DNA of 6,921 bases from Deltaproteobacteria bacterium (GTDB taxonomy: Bacteria > Desulfobacterota > Syntrophobacteria > BM002): positions 1 through 6,921 of the forward strand of contig JAGFXI010000095.1 in NCBI GenBank assembly GCA_017861095.1, given 5' to 3'. Each line of letters starts with the position of its first letter. Position 1 is the stretch's first letter. The translations under genes and the position numbers were made by a program. The notes beneath the pieces are model-generated. The model saw only the letters and a program-made list of their open reading frames with translations. It made no database searches and was not told the origin of the DNA. This document shows positions 1-6,495 of this stretch, one piece after another.

Positions 1-1021
1 CGATAAGGAGCAGCTGGGACCACTGGGTGTTGTCCCGGAAGAAGGTCTTGAAATCCTTCCCCATGAGCGCCCCCACCTGGGAAACGCCCCGTCTCCTGCA
101 CCCGGTCCCCAAGGAGAGGCACCCGAGCAGACGCGCCATCATGGGGCGCCCCGCCTCCTGGGACTTGGACCACCCGTGCGGGTAGGTCACGAGGGTAACC
201 CCGACAGAGACTACCACCGCCGCCGCGGCCGTCATCCAGATGAATCCCTGGTAAAAGGCCGAGGAGATGGAGGTCGGTCGCAGAAGGGGCCAGATCGCCT
301 CTGTGGCCCAGGTGCTTGGGAGATAGGGCGAAGAGGGGGCACTAAGGGCTCGAAAGTAAGCAACGACACTGGTGAAGGCATCAGGGTCGACCAGGCGCTC
401 GGGCCGCATGAACCGGAAGAGGAAGTAAAGGAGCACGCCGAGAAGCACGGAGAGGAGAAAGAGGATGTCGCGGGTCCGCTGCGCCGGGAGGAGCTGGACG
501 AGGAGCATGGTCACGGTCACGCCCGAGGCCGCGGCGATGATGAGGTAGGGCACGATGACACTGACCAGGCCGAGGTAGTAGCCGGCTGCACCGCGGTAGG
601 TCAGGCCGTAGGCGGTGAAGATGGGGATTCCGAAGAGGAGTACCATCCAGGAGCTTTCGAGAATGGTCTCCACAAATCTCGCCGCGAAGAGTTCCGCCAT
701 AGATACGGGAGTGGCGTGGATGGTGCCGAGGTCCCGGGACAGGAAAAAGGTGCTCAGGGCGACGAGGATGTTACTGAAAATGAGGAGCCCGAAAAAGGTG
801 AGGAACACCATGGAGAGGAGCTTGTAGGCGAGGAGATCTCCGAGCTCCTCAACTCCTTGGAAGTAGCGAAGGACCCGGTAAAAGATGATGAAGATGCCCA
901 CCCAGAATCCGAGGGTAATGGCGAGGAGGGAGCCCGCCTTGACCAAGGTGCGTCTACCGCCGAGACGACAAACATTCTTGAGCCCCCACCAGCGTGGGGC
1001 AAGGAGAGTAAGGACGTGCAT
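1..1021 (-). CDS. ABC-2-type exporter permease (partial, C-terminus beyond left edge)
   Basis: I translated this frame by hand from an ATG at 1021: 340 codons with no stop before the left edge, so the C-terminal part is missing. The protein is very hydrophobic. Likely membrane segments are near residues 30-50, 66-93, 122-140, 147-178, 184-204 and 257-279. A loop containing FFLSRDLGTIHATPVS (about 92-107) follows the second segment, and GKDFKTFFRDNTQWSQ (321-336) starts a second half. This layout fits the putative ABC exporter family (PF16949-like), whose members have two similar membrane halves joined by a cytoplasmic K-D-hydrophobic-FxRD segment. It should be the membrane partner of the ATPase gene that ends 15 bases upstream. 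GAGGA lies about 12 bases before the ATG, a weak ribosome binding site consistent with translation following the ATPase gene. The exported substrate cannot be told from sequence. Family assignment is from recognition of the motifs, not a search. Confidence 0.85.
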   Translation of the reverse strand, partial: MHVLTLLAPRWWGLKNVCRLGGRRTLVKAGSLLAITLGFWVGIFIIFYRVLRYFQGVEELGDLLAYKLLSMVFLTFFGLLIFSNILVALSTFFLSRDLGTIHATPVSMAELFAARFVETILESSWMVLLFGIPIFTAYGLTYRGAAGYYLGLVSVIVPYLIIAAASGVTVTMLLVQLLPAQRTRDILFLLSVLLGVLLYFLFRFMRPERLVDPDAFTSVVAYFRALSAPSSPYLPSTWATEAIWPLLRPTSISSAFYQGFIWMTAAAAVVVSVGVTLVTYPHGWSKSQEAGRPMMARLLGCLSLGTGCRRRGVSQVGALMGKDFKTFFRDNTQWSQLLLI

Positions 1022-1036
1022 GGCTGTCAGTTGTCC

Positions 1037-1792
1037 TCAGAGAAAATCGATCTCCTCCTCGCCGTCCGGCCCGGCACCGGTAAGCCGCAAGAACACCGAC
1101 TCCAGGGGGGAGTCCTCCTGGCCCGCGAGCTCCCTGAGTTCGGCTGTCGTCCCTTCCACCAGGAGTCTTCCCTTGTGGATGATGCCGATCCGATCGCAGA
1201 GCTCTTCGGCAATAGCCAACGTGTGGGTGGACATGAACACGGTGAGCCCGCTCCTCTTGAGTTTCTTGAAAATGCTCTTTACGAGCCGGGCGCCTCTGGG
1301 ATCCAGCCCCACCATCGGTTCGTCCACAATGAGCGCTCTCGGGCCGTGAAGGAGAGCAGCGCTCATGATCAGCCTCTGCCTCATACCGTGGGAGTAGCTC
1401 CCTACCAGCTCCCGCGCCCACTCCGCAAGCTCGAAGAGCTCCAGGAATCGCTGAATCCGCTCATCCCGGCTCTGACCGTTGAGGCGGTAGAGATCGGCCA
1501 TGAAGGACATGAACTCGAGGCCGGTGAGCTTTTCATAGAGGAAGGGCCGATCGGGGATGAAGCCCACGCGTCGTTTCACCTCGATGGGCTCCTTCTCGAG
1601 ATCAAGGCCGTCGATGACGATCCGTCCTGCCGTTGGACGGAGCACCCCGGCCAGCATCTTGATGGTTGTGGTCTTGCCGGCTCCGTTCGGGCCCAGAAAC
1701 CCGTAGATCTCCCCTGGGGCCACGTGGAAGGTGACCCCGTCCACGGCTCGCACCTGCTGGAAGCGCTTTGTGAGGTTCTCCACGTGGATCAT
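1037..1792 (-). CDS. ABC transporter ATP-binding protein (EcsA/ABC-2 exporter type)
   Basis: This 251-residue protein has the normal length for a single nucleotide-binding domain. It shows Walker A GPNGAGKT (34-41), an ABC signature YSHGMRQ (133-139, in place of LSGGQ), Walker B ALIVDE (153-158), D-loop GLDP (162-165) and switch histidine H190 in MSTH. At the Q-loop position the sequence is GFIPDRPFLYEKLTG (77-91), with aspartate at 81 where most ABC proteins have glutamine. The IPD...LYE.LT pattern is typical of the EcsA-like group, so this is a subfamily trait and not damage. It should hydrolyse ATP at the inner membrane to drive the permease encoded immediately downstream. The gene starts 10 bases after the transglutaminase-like stop, and a GAGAGG just before the ATG can serve as ribosome binding site. 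Catalytic residues are otherwise intact. The acidic C-terminal tail GPDGEEEIDF is variable in such proteins. Confidence 0.95.
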   Translation of the reverse strand: MIHVENLTKRFQQVRAVDGVTFHVAPGEIYGFLGPNGAGKTTTIKMLAGVLRPTAGRIVIDGLDLEKEPIEVKRRVGFIPDRPFLYEKLTGLEFMSFMADLYRLNGQSRDERIQRFLELFELAEWARELVGSYSHGMRQRLIMSAALLHGPRALIVDEPMVGLDPRGARLVKSIFKKLKRSGLTVFMSTHTLAIAEELCDRIGIIHKGRLLVEGTTAELRELAGQEDSPLESVFLRLTGAGPDGEEEIDFL

Positions 1793-1802
1793 GACCCTCT
1801 CG

Positions 1803-3296
1803 TCACTCGTAGTCGAGCACCCGGATGCCCACTTGCCCCATCACCCGGACGAGTTCCACCTGCCGATCCGGTCCGCCCAGGATGAGCCTCACATGAGTCG
1901 GGTCCGCTGGCACCTGATCGAGCGTCGCGTCCACGGCAACCCATCGACCCAGGTAGACCTCATTCCACGCGTGGTAGAAGAAGGTGCCCTCAGCGTAGAG
2001 AAGGCCGGCGGCGAGTCTGGTAGGTATCCCCGCGGCCCGCGCCAGAGCCGCGAAGAGCACGCTGTGTTCGTTACAGTCTCCGGCCTTCTGCCGCCAAACC
2101 TCGAGGGCGCTCGGAATGGACAGGGTCGGCCGCTTCTCCACCTGGCGATATACCCAAGAGCTGATCTTCTTTACCGCCGTGAGCCCATCTCGCTCAAGGC
2201 CGAGAATCTCGGCCGCCTGACCCTTGAGTTCCGGGGCGTCGCTCTGGATCAGCAGGCTCGGCTGCAAATCCCGGACCATGTCCGTCCCGGTCCAGGGGAT
2301 TCCCACCGCCGGGAGGTCGCTGAGGGATTCACGAACGATGACAAGCTGGCCCTCCTGCCATCGTTGCCTGTCCCCGGAGAGATCGAGGCCCTCCCCGGTC
2401 ACGCCGGTGAGCTCGAGTTTGAGCTGTCTCAGCTCCCGCGGCCTGGGAATGGTCCGATCCGGCACCACCGCCGCCGCCCGGACGAGATCCACCCCCGGCG
2501 CCCCATCGAGACCCTTGATGGCCTCCTCGGCATTGCTTTTTACCAGGGTCATTCCCAGGACGCCTTCTTCCTTCAGCACCTCGCCGTATGGGCTGATCCA
2601 GCTCCTGACCCTGAGGCCATGGTACTCCATGACCACGCGGAAGGCCTCGTAGCTTCGGCCATCGAGGCGAACCGTCTCCGTTGCCTCCACCCGGACGGGA
2701 ACGAGGCTCTGGCTCATGGTGCTGGGGTCGAATACTGTGAGCCGATAGGTCTCTCCCACCTTGAGGCGCTCCTGGGTCAGGAAGGCCCTGATCCCGCTCC
2801 CGAGATAGATTGGGCTTGTCCCGGGGAGCTCGGCGGAACGCTCCTCCCCGGCCATTCGGGTCACGAGGACGAGCTTTCCCGGAGCGACGCTCCCTTCCAG
2901 ACGGAAAGAGATGGGGCCTGCCTGAAGGCGGAAGGCAAAGGATTTCAGGGAGTGGTCGCGAGCAAGTTGCGCCTGAATGATGGAGAAGACCTCCTGTGTC
3001 TCCTCCAGGAAGAGGAGGCGAAGAAAGAGCTCTTCACTGGCGTCGAAGCCTTCGGCTCGGGGGACCAGTCGGGTATGACTGTAGCCGACCTTCCGACCGT
3101 GCTGAAAGACGGCGAGCCATTCTTCCTGCGGTTCCTGGCCCGTGAGCTTTCGGATCTCGGGGGTGAGCACCCGCCCTCCACCCCACTCGACCCGGTAGAC
3201 AAACACGGCCGCGTAGGCGAGCCAGGCGAGCAACACGAGAAGTCCCAGCGCGATCGCCAGCCCCCGGCGCGCCCTGCCGCTACGAGGCCAGTGCAT
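1803..3296 (-). CDS. membrane-anchored transglutaminase-like protein with Cys-His-Asp triad
   Basis: A 497-residue protein. The open frame extends 41 codons further upstream to 3419, but that part lies inside the PHP gene and looks like out-of-frame sequence. The ATG at 3296 has GGAG 10 bases ahead and is followed directly by RSGRARR and one hydrophobic helix (about 12-35), a classic N-in signal anchor. The rest, without other membrane segments, should be periplasmic. Residues about 55-350 look like beta-rich extracytoplasmic sequence that I do not recognise. The C-terminal part is a transglutaminase/protease core: GDCNEH with Cys408, YHAWNEVY with His442, and VAVDATLDQ with Asp456, so the papain-like triad is complete. 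Such proteins may cleave or cross-link peptides; the reaction is not predictable here. It overlaps the PHP gene by 17 bases and precedes the ATPase gene by 10, so it is probably cotranslated with the exporter and acts on the same substrate or on the envelope. Confidence 0.9.
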   Translation of the reverse strand: MHWPRSGRARRGLAIALGLLVLLAWLAYAAVFVYRVEWGGGRVLTPEIRKLTGQEPQEEWLAVFQHGRKVGYSHTRLVPRAEGFDASEELFLRLLFLEETQEVFSIIQAQLARDHSLKSFAFRLQAGPISFRLEGSVAPGKLVLVTRMAGEERSAELPGTSPIYLGSGIRAFLTQERLKVGETYRLTVFDPSTMSQSLVPVRVEATETVRLDGRSYEAFRVVMEYHGLRVRSWISPYGEVLKEEGVLGMTLVKSNAEEAIKGLDGAPGVDLVRAAAVVPDRTIPRPRELRQLKLELTGVTGEGLDLSGDRQRWQEGQLVIVRESLSDLPAVGIPWTGTDMVRDLQPSLLIQSDAPELKGQAAEILGLERDGLTAVKKISSWVYRQVEKRPTLSIPSALEVWRQKAGDCNEHSVLFAALARAAGIPTRLAAGLLYAEGTFFYHAWNEVYLGRWVAVDATLDQVPADPTHVRLILGGPDRQVELVRVMGQVGIRVLDYE

Positions 3297-3942
3297 CCCT
3301 TTTCCGCTCCACCAGAGCCTGAGACGCCTGAAGCATACGCTGGAAGTCGGCGTCGTCCAACCCGGCCCCGAGAACGATCCGCCGCCCCATCTCACGGGAG
3401 AGTAGATCTCCGGGGGCATGGGCGTCCGAGTTGAGTACCAGGCTCGCTCCGCTCTTCTGAGCCATCCGAACCACGTGGCCGTTGGTGAAGGAGTGCCCCT
3501 TGCGGCCCGACACTTCGAGGAGTATGCCTCGACGGGCGGCGACGGCCGCCTCCTCCTCAGTGATAAGCCCCGGGTGAGCCAGGATATCGATATCAGCCTC
3601 CAAGGCCGCTCGATTGGTACCCGGCATGACCGGCTCTACCACCGTCTCCCCGTGAACCACCACGATGCTCGCCCCGAGCCTTCTCGCCTCCGTCGCCAGG
3701 ATGCCGATGGTCGCAGGCGGCACGTGGGTGAGCTCGATCCCCGCCAGAGCTTGAACGCGGTTGTGCCGGTTGATCTCGGCCACAGCCCGCACCAGCCGCG
3801 GGACGATCAAGTCCAGGTTACTGCGGTCGGCGTGGTCGGTGACGGCGACGAAGCGATAGCCGGCCGCTTCAGCCCGCCGCACCAGCTCGCTCACCACGAG
3901 TTCACCGTCGCTGAAGAGCGAATGGGTATGGAGATCGATCAA
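3280..3942 (-). CDS. PHP-domain phosphoesterase (histidinol-phosphatase-like)
   Basis: A 220-residue single-domain PHP protein. Metal-binding motifs are IDLHTHSLFSDG (His5, His7, Asp12), VTDHAD (Asp36, His37), GIELTH (Glu70, His73), VVHGET (His97), LAHPGL (His123) and NSDAH (Asp173, His175). The full trinuclear-metal set appears present. It resembles the short, archaeal-like group annotated as histidinol phosphate phosphatase domain protein, starting IDLHTH and carrying EPVMPGTNRAALEADIDILAHPGL. Substrate is unknown; with no his genes nearby, histidinol phosphate is unlikely to be more than a family label. I place the start at a TTG (3942): AGGAG lies 7 bases upstream and the protein then begins LIDLHTHS as its relatives do. 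The frame stays open to another TTG at 3978, but that would overlap the DUF151 gene and has a poorer ribosome site. The gene is 16 bases after DUF151 and overlaps the transglutaminase-like gene by 17 bases. Confidence 0.9.
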   Translation of the reverse strand: MIDLHTHSLFSDGELVVSELVRRAEAAGYRFVAVTDHADRSNLDLIVPRLVRAVAEINRHNRVQALAGIELTHVPPATIGILATEARRLGASIVVVHGETVVEPVMPGTNRAALEADIDILAHPGLITEEEAAVAARRGILLEVSGRKGHSFTNGHVVRMAQKSGASLVLNSDAHAPGDLLSREMGRRIVLGAGLDDADFQRMLQASQALVERKRDALAS

Positions 3943-3958
3943 GGGGCCGCTCCTGGGC

Positions 3959-4456
3959 TCACATCTTGTATTTGCCAAAGTCTTCCGGAGAGAGATTCTC
4001 CAGGATGTCGGTCCACTTCTTGGCCTCTTCGTCCTTGATTTCCGCCTTCGCTCCCGTCTCGATCTTCTTGGATTTCTCGAGAACCACTTCGTTCACGTAG
4101 ATGCGGGCACTAGTCCTAAGGGCAATGGCAAGAGCATCGCTTGGGCGGGCATCGATCTTGCTCTCCTTCCCCTGCACCATGAGGTAGATCCATGCATAGA
4201 AGGTGTTGTCCCGGAGGTCGCAGACCTCCACCCTGTCCACCGTAGCCCCGAGATGGCTCATGAGGTTCTTGATGAGATCGTGGGTCATGGGTCGGGGAAA
4301 CTGGATTTTCTCCAACTCAGTGGCGATGGCGGTCGCCTCCAGCAGGCCGATCCAGATGGGGAGCACCGCGTCGCTCTCGGTGTCTTTGAGCACCACAATG
4401 GGCGTGTTGGTCTGCGGGTCCATCGTGAGACCCGTGATTTTCATTTCCCGTAGCAT
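3959..4456 (-). CDS. DUF151 / bifunctional nuclease family protein
   Basis: A 165-residue protein of the DUF151 (PF02577) family, known from structural and biochemical work on relatives as possible DNase/RNase enzymes. Visible family motifs are LPIWIG (32-37), ExxAIATEL (40-48), RPMTHDL (55-61) and the hallmark DARPSDALAIALR (102-114). The C-terminal tail after residue 130 is charged and ends SPEDFGKYKM, a tail seen in several environmental lineages. Its physiological role is not settled; in this position it may relate to RNA or stress functions, but that is inference. The ATG at 4456 has AAGGAG five bases upstream, located inside the last codons of miaB, and the two genes overlap by 16 bases. 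A second in-frame ATG (4444) would give a start at MKITGL but lies beyond the miaB stop region with no better ribosome site. Confidence 0.93.
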   Translation of the reverse strand: MLREMKITGLTMDPQTNTPIVVLKDTESDAVLPIWIGLLEATAIATELEKIQFPRPMTHDLIKNLMSHLGATVDRVEVCDLRDNTFYAWIYLMVQGKESKIDARPSDALAIALRTSARIYVNEVVLEKSKKIETGAKAEIKDEEAKKWTDILENLSPEDFGKYKM

Positions 4457-5835
4457 GATGTCTCCTTCACCATTGGTAAAGGGTGATGTCCCTCAATCGC
4501 CACCACGCCCTGGAGGGAGTGGGGACATGCGGCGCTGATCAACACGGGCACCTCGCGGCCCACCAGATCGGGGTGGCCCGAAAAGTTCACCACCCGGTTT
4601 TGCGGGGATCGTCCGCTGAGCTGCCCCTGACCGGCCTGACTCGGTCCCTCCACCAGGACCGGGGTGATCGTTCCCACCTGCGCCTCGTTGCGCTCCAAGG
4701 TAATTCGCTCCTGCACGCCCTGGAGGCTCTGGAGACGCTCGATCTTCACTTCCTCCGGCACCTTGCCCCGTAGACGCCTGGCGGGCGTCCCGGGACGATC
4801 AGAGTACATGAACGAGAAGAGGGCGTCAAAACGTACCGCCTCGAGAAGTGCCACGGTGTCCCGGAAATCCGCCTCGGTTTCTCCGGGAAACCCCACGATC
4901 ACGTCCGAAGAAATCGCCACATCAGGCCGCACGCGTCGCAACTCCGCCATGAGCCGCAGGAAGTGCTCCCTGGTGTAGCCCCGACTCATTCGCCCCAGGA
5001 TTCGGTCCGAGCCGGATTGAACCGGGAGGTGGACGTGGGGGCAGAGCGGCTCGATCTCGGCAAAGCAGCCCATGACGGCCGGCGAAAGGTCCTTCGGGTG
5101 GGAGGTAGTAAACCGGATACGCATCACACCCGGCACCTTGGCCACCTCGCGGAGCAGCGTCGCAAGCTCGGGACCCCCTGATAGCCCCTTCCCGAAGGAA
5201 TTCACGTTCTGGCCGAGAAGGATTACCTCCTTCACCCCAGAGGCCACCAGGCTCTCCACCTCTCCGACGATCTCACGGACGGTCCGGCTGCACTCCCGGC
5301 CGCGGACCTGGGGCACGATGCAGTAGGTGCAGTGGTTGTCGCACCCCCGCATGATGGTAACGTAGGCCGAGACCCCGGGCGATTGCGGTGTGCGGGCGCC
5401 GTCGAATCTATCACCAAAGTCATACATGAAGTCGACGAAGCACTGCCGCTTGCCGGTCTCAGCAAGACGGATCAGCATCCGCGGCACCTGGGCCAGTCCA
5501 TGGGTCCCCACCACGAGATCGAGGTGAGGAACCCTATCGAGCAAGCTGGCGCCGTTCTGCTGGGCGACGCAGCCAGCGATCGCGATGACCACCTCAGGCC
5601 GTCGACGCTTCACCGTCTTCAAACGGCCCAGATAGCTGAAGGCCTTCTGCTCGGCCTTCTCCCGAACGGTGCAGGTGTTGATCACCACAAGATCAGCCTG
5701 CCCTTCGTCGGCAACCGGCTCATAACCCTCCTCGCGGAGAAGCTCGGCCAGACGCTCACTGTCGTAGCGGTTCATCTGGCAGCCGAAGGTCCGAACGAAG
5801 AGCCCTTTGCTCTGTCTGCGCTGTTCTTCCGTCAC
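4441..5835 (-). CDS. miaB: tRNA-2-methylthio-N6-dimethylallyladenosine synthase MiaB
   Basis: A 464-residue radical-SAM methylthiotransferase. The N-terminal UPF0004 domain binds one [4Fe-4S] cluster through Cys19 (FGCQMN), Cys55 (NTCTV) and Cys89 (AGCVAQ). The radical SAM cluster motif CxxxCxxC is at Cys165, Cys169 and Cys172 (RGCDNHCTYCIVP), followed by LGQNVNSFG (207-215) and DVIVGFPGET (311-320). A TRAM domain for tRNA binding covers about 384-446, with GRSPQNRVVNF. SFMYSDRPGTPA (341-352) favours MiaB over the ribosomal-protein enzyme RimO or the t6A enzyme MtaB. It converts i6A37 to ms2i6A37 in tRNAs reading UNN codons, in the cytoplasm. The start is a GTG at 5835; a TAA in frame two codons earlier rules out anything longer. 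GAGG lies about 10 bases upstream, in the loop of a small inverted repeat. It is the first gene after a 228-base gap. Confidence 0.97.
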   Translation of the reverse strand: MTEEQRRQSKGLFVRTFGCQMNRYDSERLAELLREEGYEPVADEGQADLVVINTCTVREKAEQKAFSYLGRLKTVKRRRPEVVIAIAGCVAQQNGASLLDRVPHLDLVVGTHGLAQVPRMLIRLAETGKRQCFVDFMYDFGDRFDGARTPQSPGVSAYVTIMRGCDNHCTYCIVPQVRGRECSRTVREIVGEVESLVASGVKEVILLGQNVNSFGKGLSGGPELATLLREVAKVPGVMRIRFTTSHPKDLSPAVMGCFAEIEPLCPHVHLPVQSGSDRILGRMSRGYTREHFLRLMAELRRVRPDVAISSDVIVGFPGETEADFRDTVALLEAVRFDALFSFMYSDRPGTPARRLRGKVPEEVKIERLQSLQGVQERITLERNEAQVGTITPVLVEGPSQAGQGQLSGRSPQNRVVNFSGHPDLVGREVPVLISAACPHSLQGVVAIEGHHPLPMVKETSCYGK

Positions 5836-5838
5836 CGG

Positions 5839-5882
5839 TTAAGAACCTCTCTTAAGCGACTCTCAGCCAGGAGGGGAGTCAC
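5839..5882 (-). promoter_or_regulatory. two inverted repeats at the end of the miaB leader, one framing the ribosome binding site
   Basis: Next to the start, TTAAGA and TCTTAA (5850-5855 and 5839-5844 in reading order) form a perfect six-base-pair inverted repeat around a five-base loop GAGGT, which contains the putative Shine-Dalgarno GAGG. Just upstream, GACTC and GAGTC (5876-5880 and 5858-5862) flank a 13-base loop containing CCTCCT. The pairings are read directly; that they fold and affect miaB translation is inference. The A/T-rich first stem would be weak alone. Confidence 0.4.
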
Positions 5883-5887
5883 GGCCT

Positions 5888-5925
5888 GTCGGACAAGGTC
5901 TGATCATTCACAAACCGTGCCCGAC
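5888..5925 (-). promoter_or_regulatory. long hairpin in the miaB 5' leader
   Basis: In minus-strand RNA, GTCGGGCA (5925-5918) pairs with TGTCCGAC (5895-5888) over eight positions with one G.U. After a single C/U mismatch, GGTTTG (5916-5911) pairs with CAGACC (5902-5897) over six positions with one G.U. The loop is eight bases. Both non-Watson-Crick positions would be A/C mismatches in plus-strand RNA, so the structure suits a transcript in the miaB direction. No T-run follows, so it is not a typical Rho-independent terminator. It could be a leader structure, a processing site or a stabiliser for the transcript. Confidence 0.55.
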
Positions 5926-5961
5926 GCCGGACCGTTGCAACGCCCGTCCATAGAGGTAACC

Positions 5962-5988
5962 ATTATCCCACTTGCCCCCGATTTTCAA
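5962..5988 (-). promoter_or_regulatory. candidate sigma-70 promoter for miaB and downstream genes
   Basis: In minus-strand reading there is TTGAAA (5988-5983), a 15-base spacer and GATAAT (5967-5962). The spacer is short, but TGG directly before GATAAT makes an extended -10 element, which tolerates a poor -35 region. Transcription would begin near 5957, giving a leader of about 120 bases ahead of the miaB GTG, including the hairpins. The upstream gene has no clear terminator, so readthrough from it may also feed miaB. Confidence 0.5.
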
Positions 5989-6063
5989 GGCCAAACTGGT
6001 CTCGTGGCGAAAGGGGCAGATGGGCTGTGGCGGGTGAACGTGGGGTGAGAGCTTAACGCTCAA

Positions 6064-6495
6064 TCAGCGGGGCGCTTCGCCCTGATTGACCATCTTCTGC
6101 AAGTCCCGAAGCTCGATTTGGAAGTACCCGTAACTCATGCGGCCGTAACACCTCTTCCGACCATCCACGGCGACCCTGGCGGTGGTGCCGTCCGTCAACT
6201 CCACCTGAGCCTGAAGTTCCTGGCCTTCCGCCTGAAAACGAACCACCCGGATGCGTTCAAAGGGGATGGTCACGGTGCCCTTGCCGTGCTGACCGGAGAG
6301 ATAGAGGGAGCCCTCGATGGTGAACTCGCGGAGAGGGGTCTCCACCCCCTGCAGGTCGACGAGGGTGAAGACGAAATTCCGCGCCGGCTTGGGAATCGAG
6401 CCGGGCGCCTCCCCAGCGGGGAACCCCATAGCCAGGGCCCCCGACGGGAATAGGAAGAAAAGGACCCATATCCAGACTCGCCGTGATCGCCTCAC
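6064..6495 (-). CDS. exported protein of unknown function
   Basis: A 143-residue protein that I do not recognise as a named family. It begins MRRSRRVWIWVLFFLF, a positively charged stretch followed by a hydrophobic core, and a likely signal peptidase I site after Ala22 (GALA|MG). The mature part looks beta-rich: alternating segments such as NFVFTLVDLQGVETP, GTVTIPFERIRVVRF and AQVELTDGTTARVAV, with one cysteine (Cys106). There is no lipobox. The location is therefore probably periplasmic. The start is the GTG at 6495: AGGAGG lies seven bases upstream and the GTG shares bases with the TGA of the preceding gene (GTGA). A TTG two codons earlier sits directly on the ribosome site and is less likely. 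Tight coupling to the DUF4911-like gene suggests the two are made together, though one product is cytoplasmic and the other exported. Confidence 0.8.
   Translation of the reverse strand: MRRSRRVWIWVLFFLFPSGALAMGFPAGEAPGSIPKPARNFVFTLVDLQGVETPLREFTIEGSLYLSGQHGKGTVTIPFERIRVVRFQAEGQELQAQVELTDGTTARVAVDGRKRCYGRMSYGYFQIELRDLQKMVNQGEAPR

Noticed and set aside
176..1885. 569-codon plus-strand open frame
   Set aside because: It lies antisense to the ABC permease and ATPase, which have clear family motifs. The translation is rich in Gly, Glu, His and Arg with no domain, as expected from the complement of GC-rich codons.
3297..3419. 41-codon N-terminal extension of the transglutaminase-like protein
   Set aside because: It overlaps well-conserved PHP sequence in another frame, and the ATG at 3296 has a good ribosome site followed at once by a signal anchor.
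1731..3434. 567-codon plus-strand open frame
   Set aside because: Antisense to the transglutaminase-like gene with its intact catalytic triad; low-complexity composition and no recognisable motif.
5332..6048. 238-codon plus-strand open frame across the miaB start and the gap
   Set aside because: Its larger part mirrors miaB codons; the part in the gap carries the promoter and hairpins for the opposite strand and shows no protein-like features.
6049..6061. Small inverted repeat GAGC/GCTC just after the exported-protein gene as a terminator
   Set aside because: Only four pairs and no T-run follows in the minus-strand direction, so it is not a convincing Rho-independent terminator.
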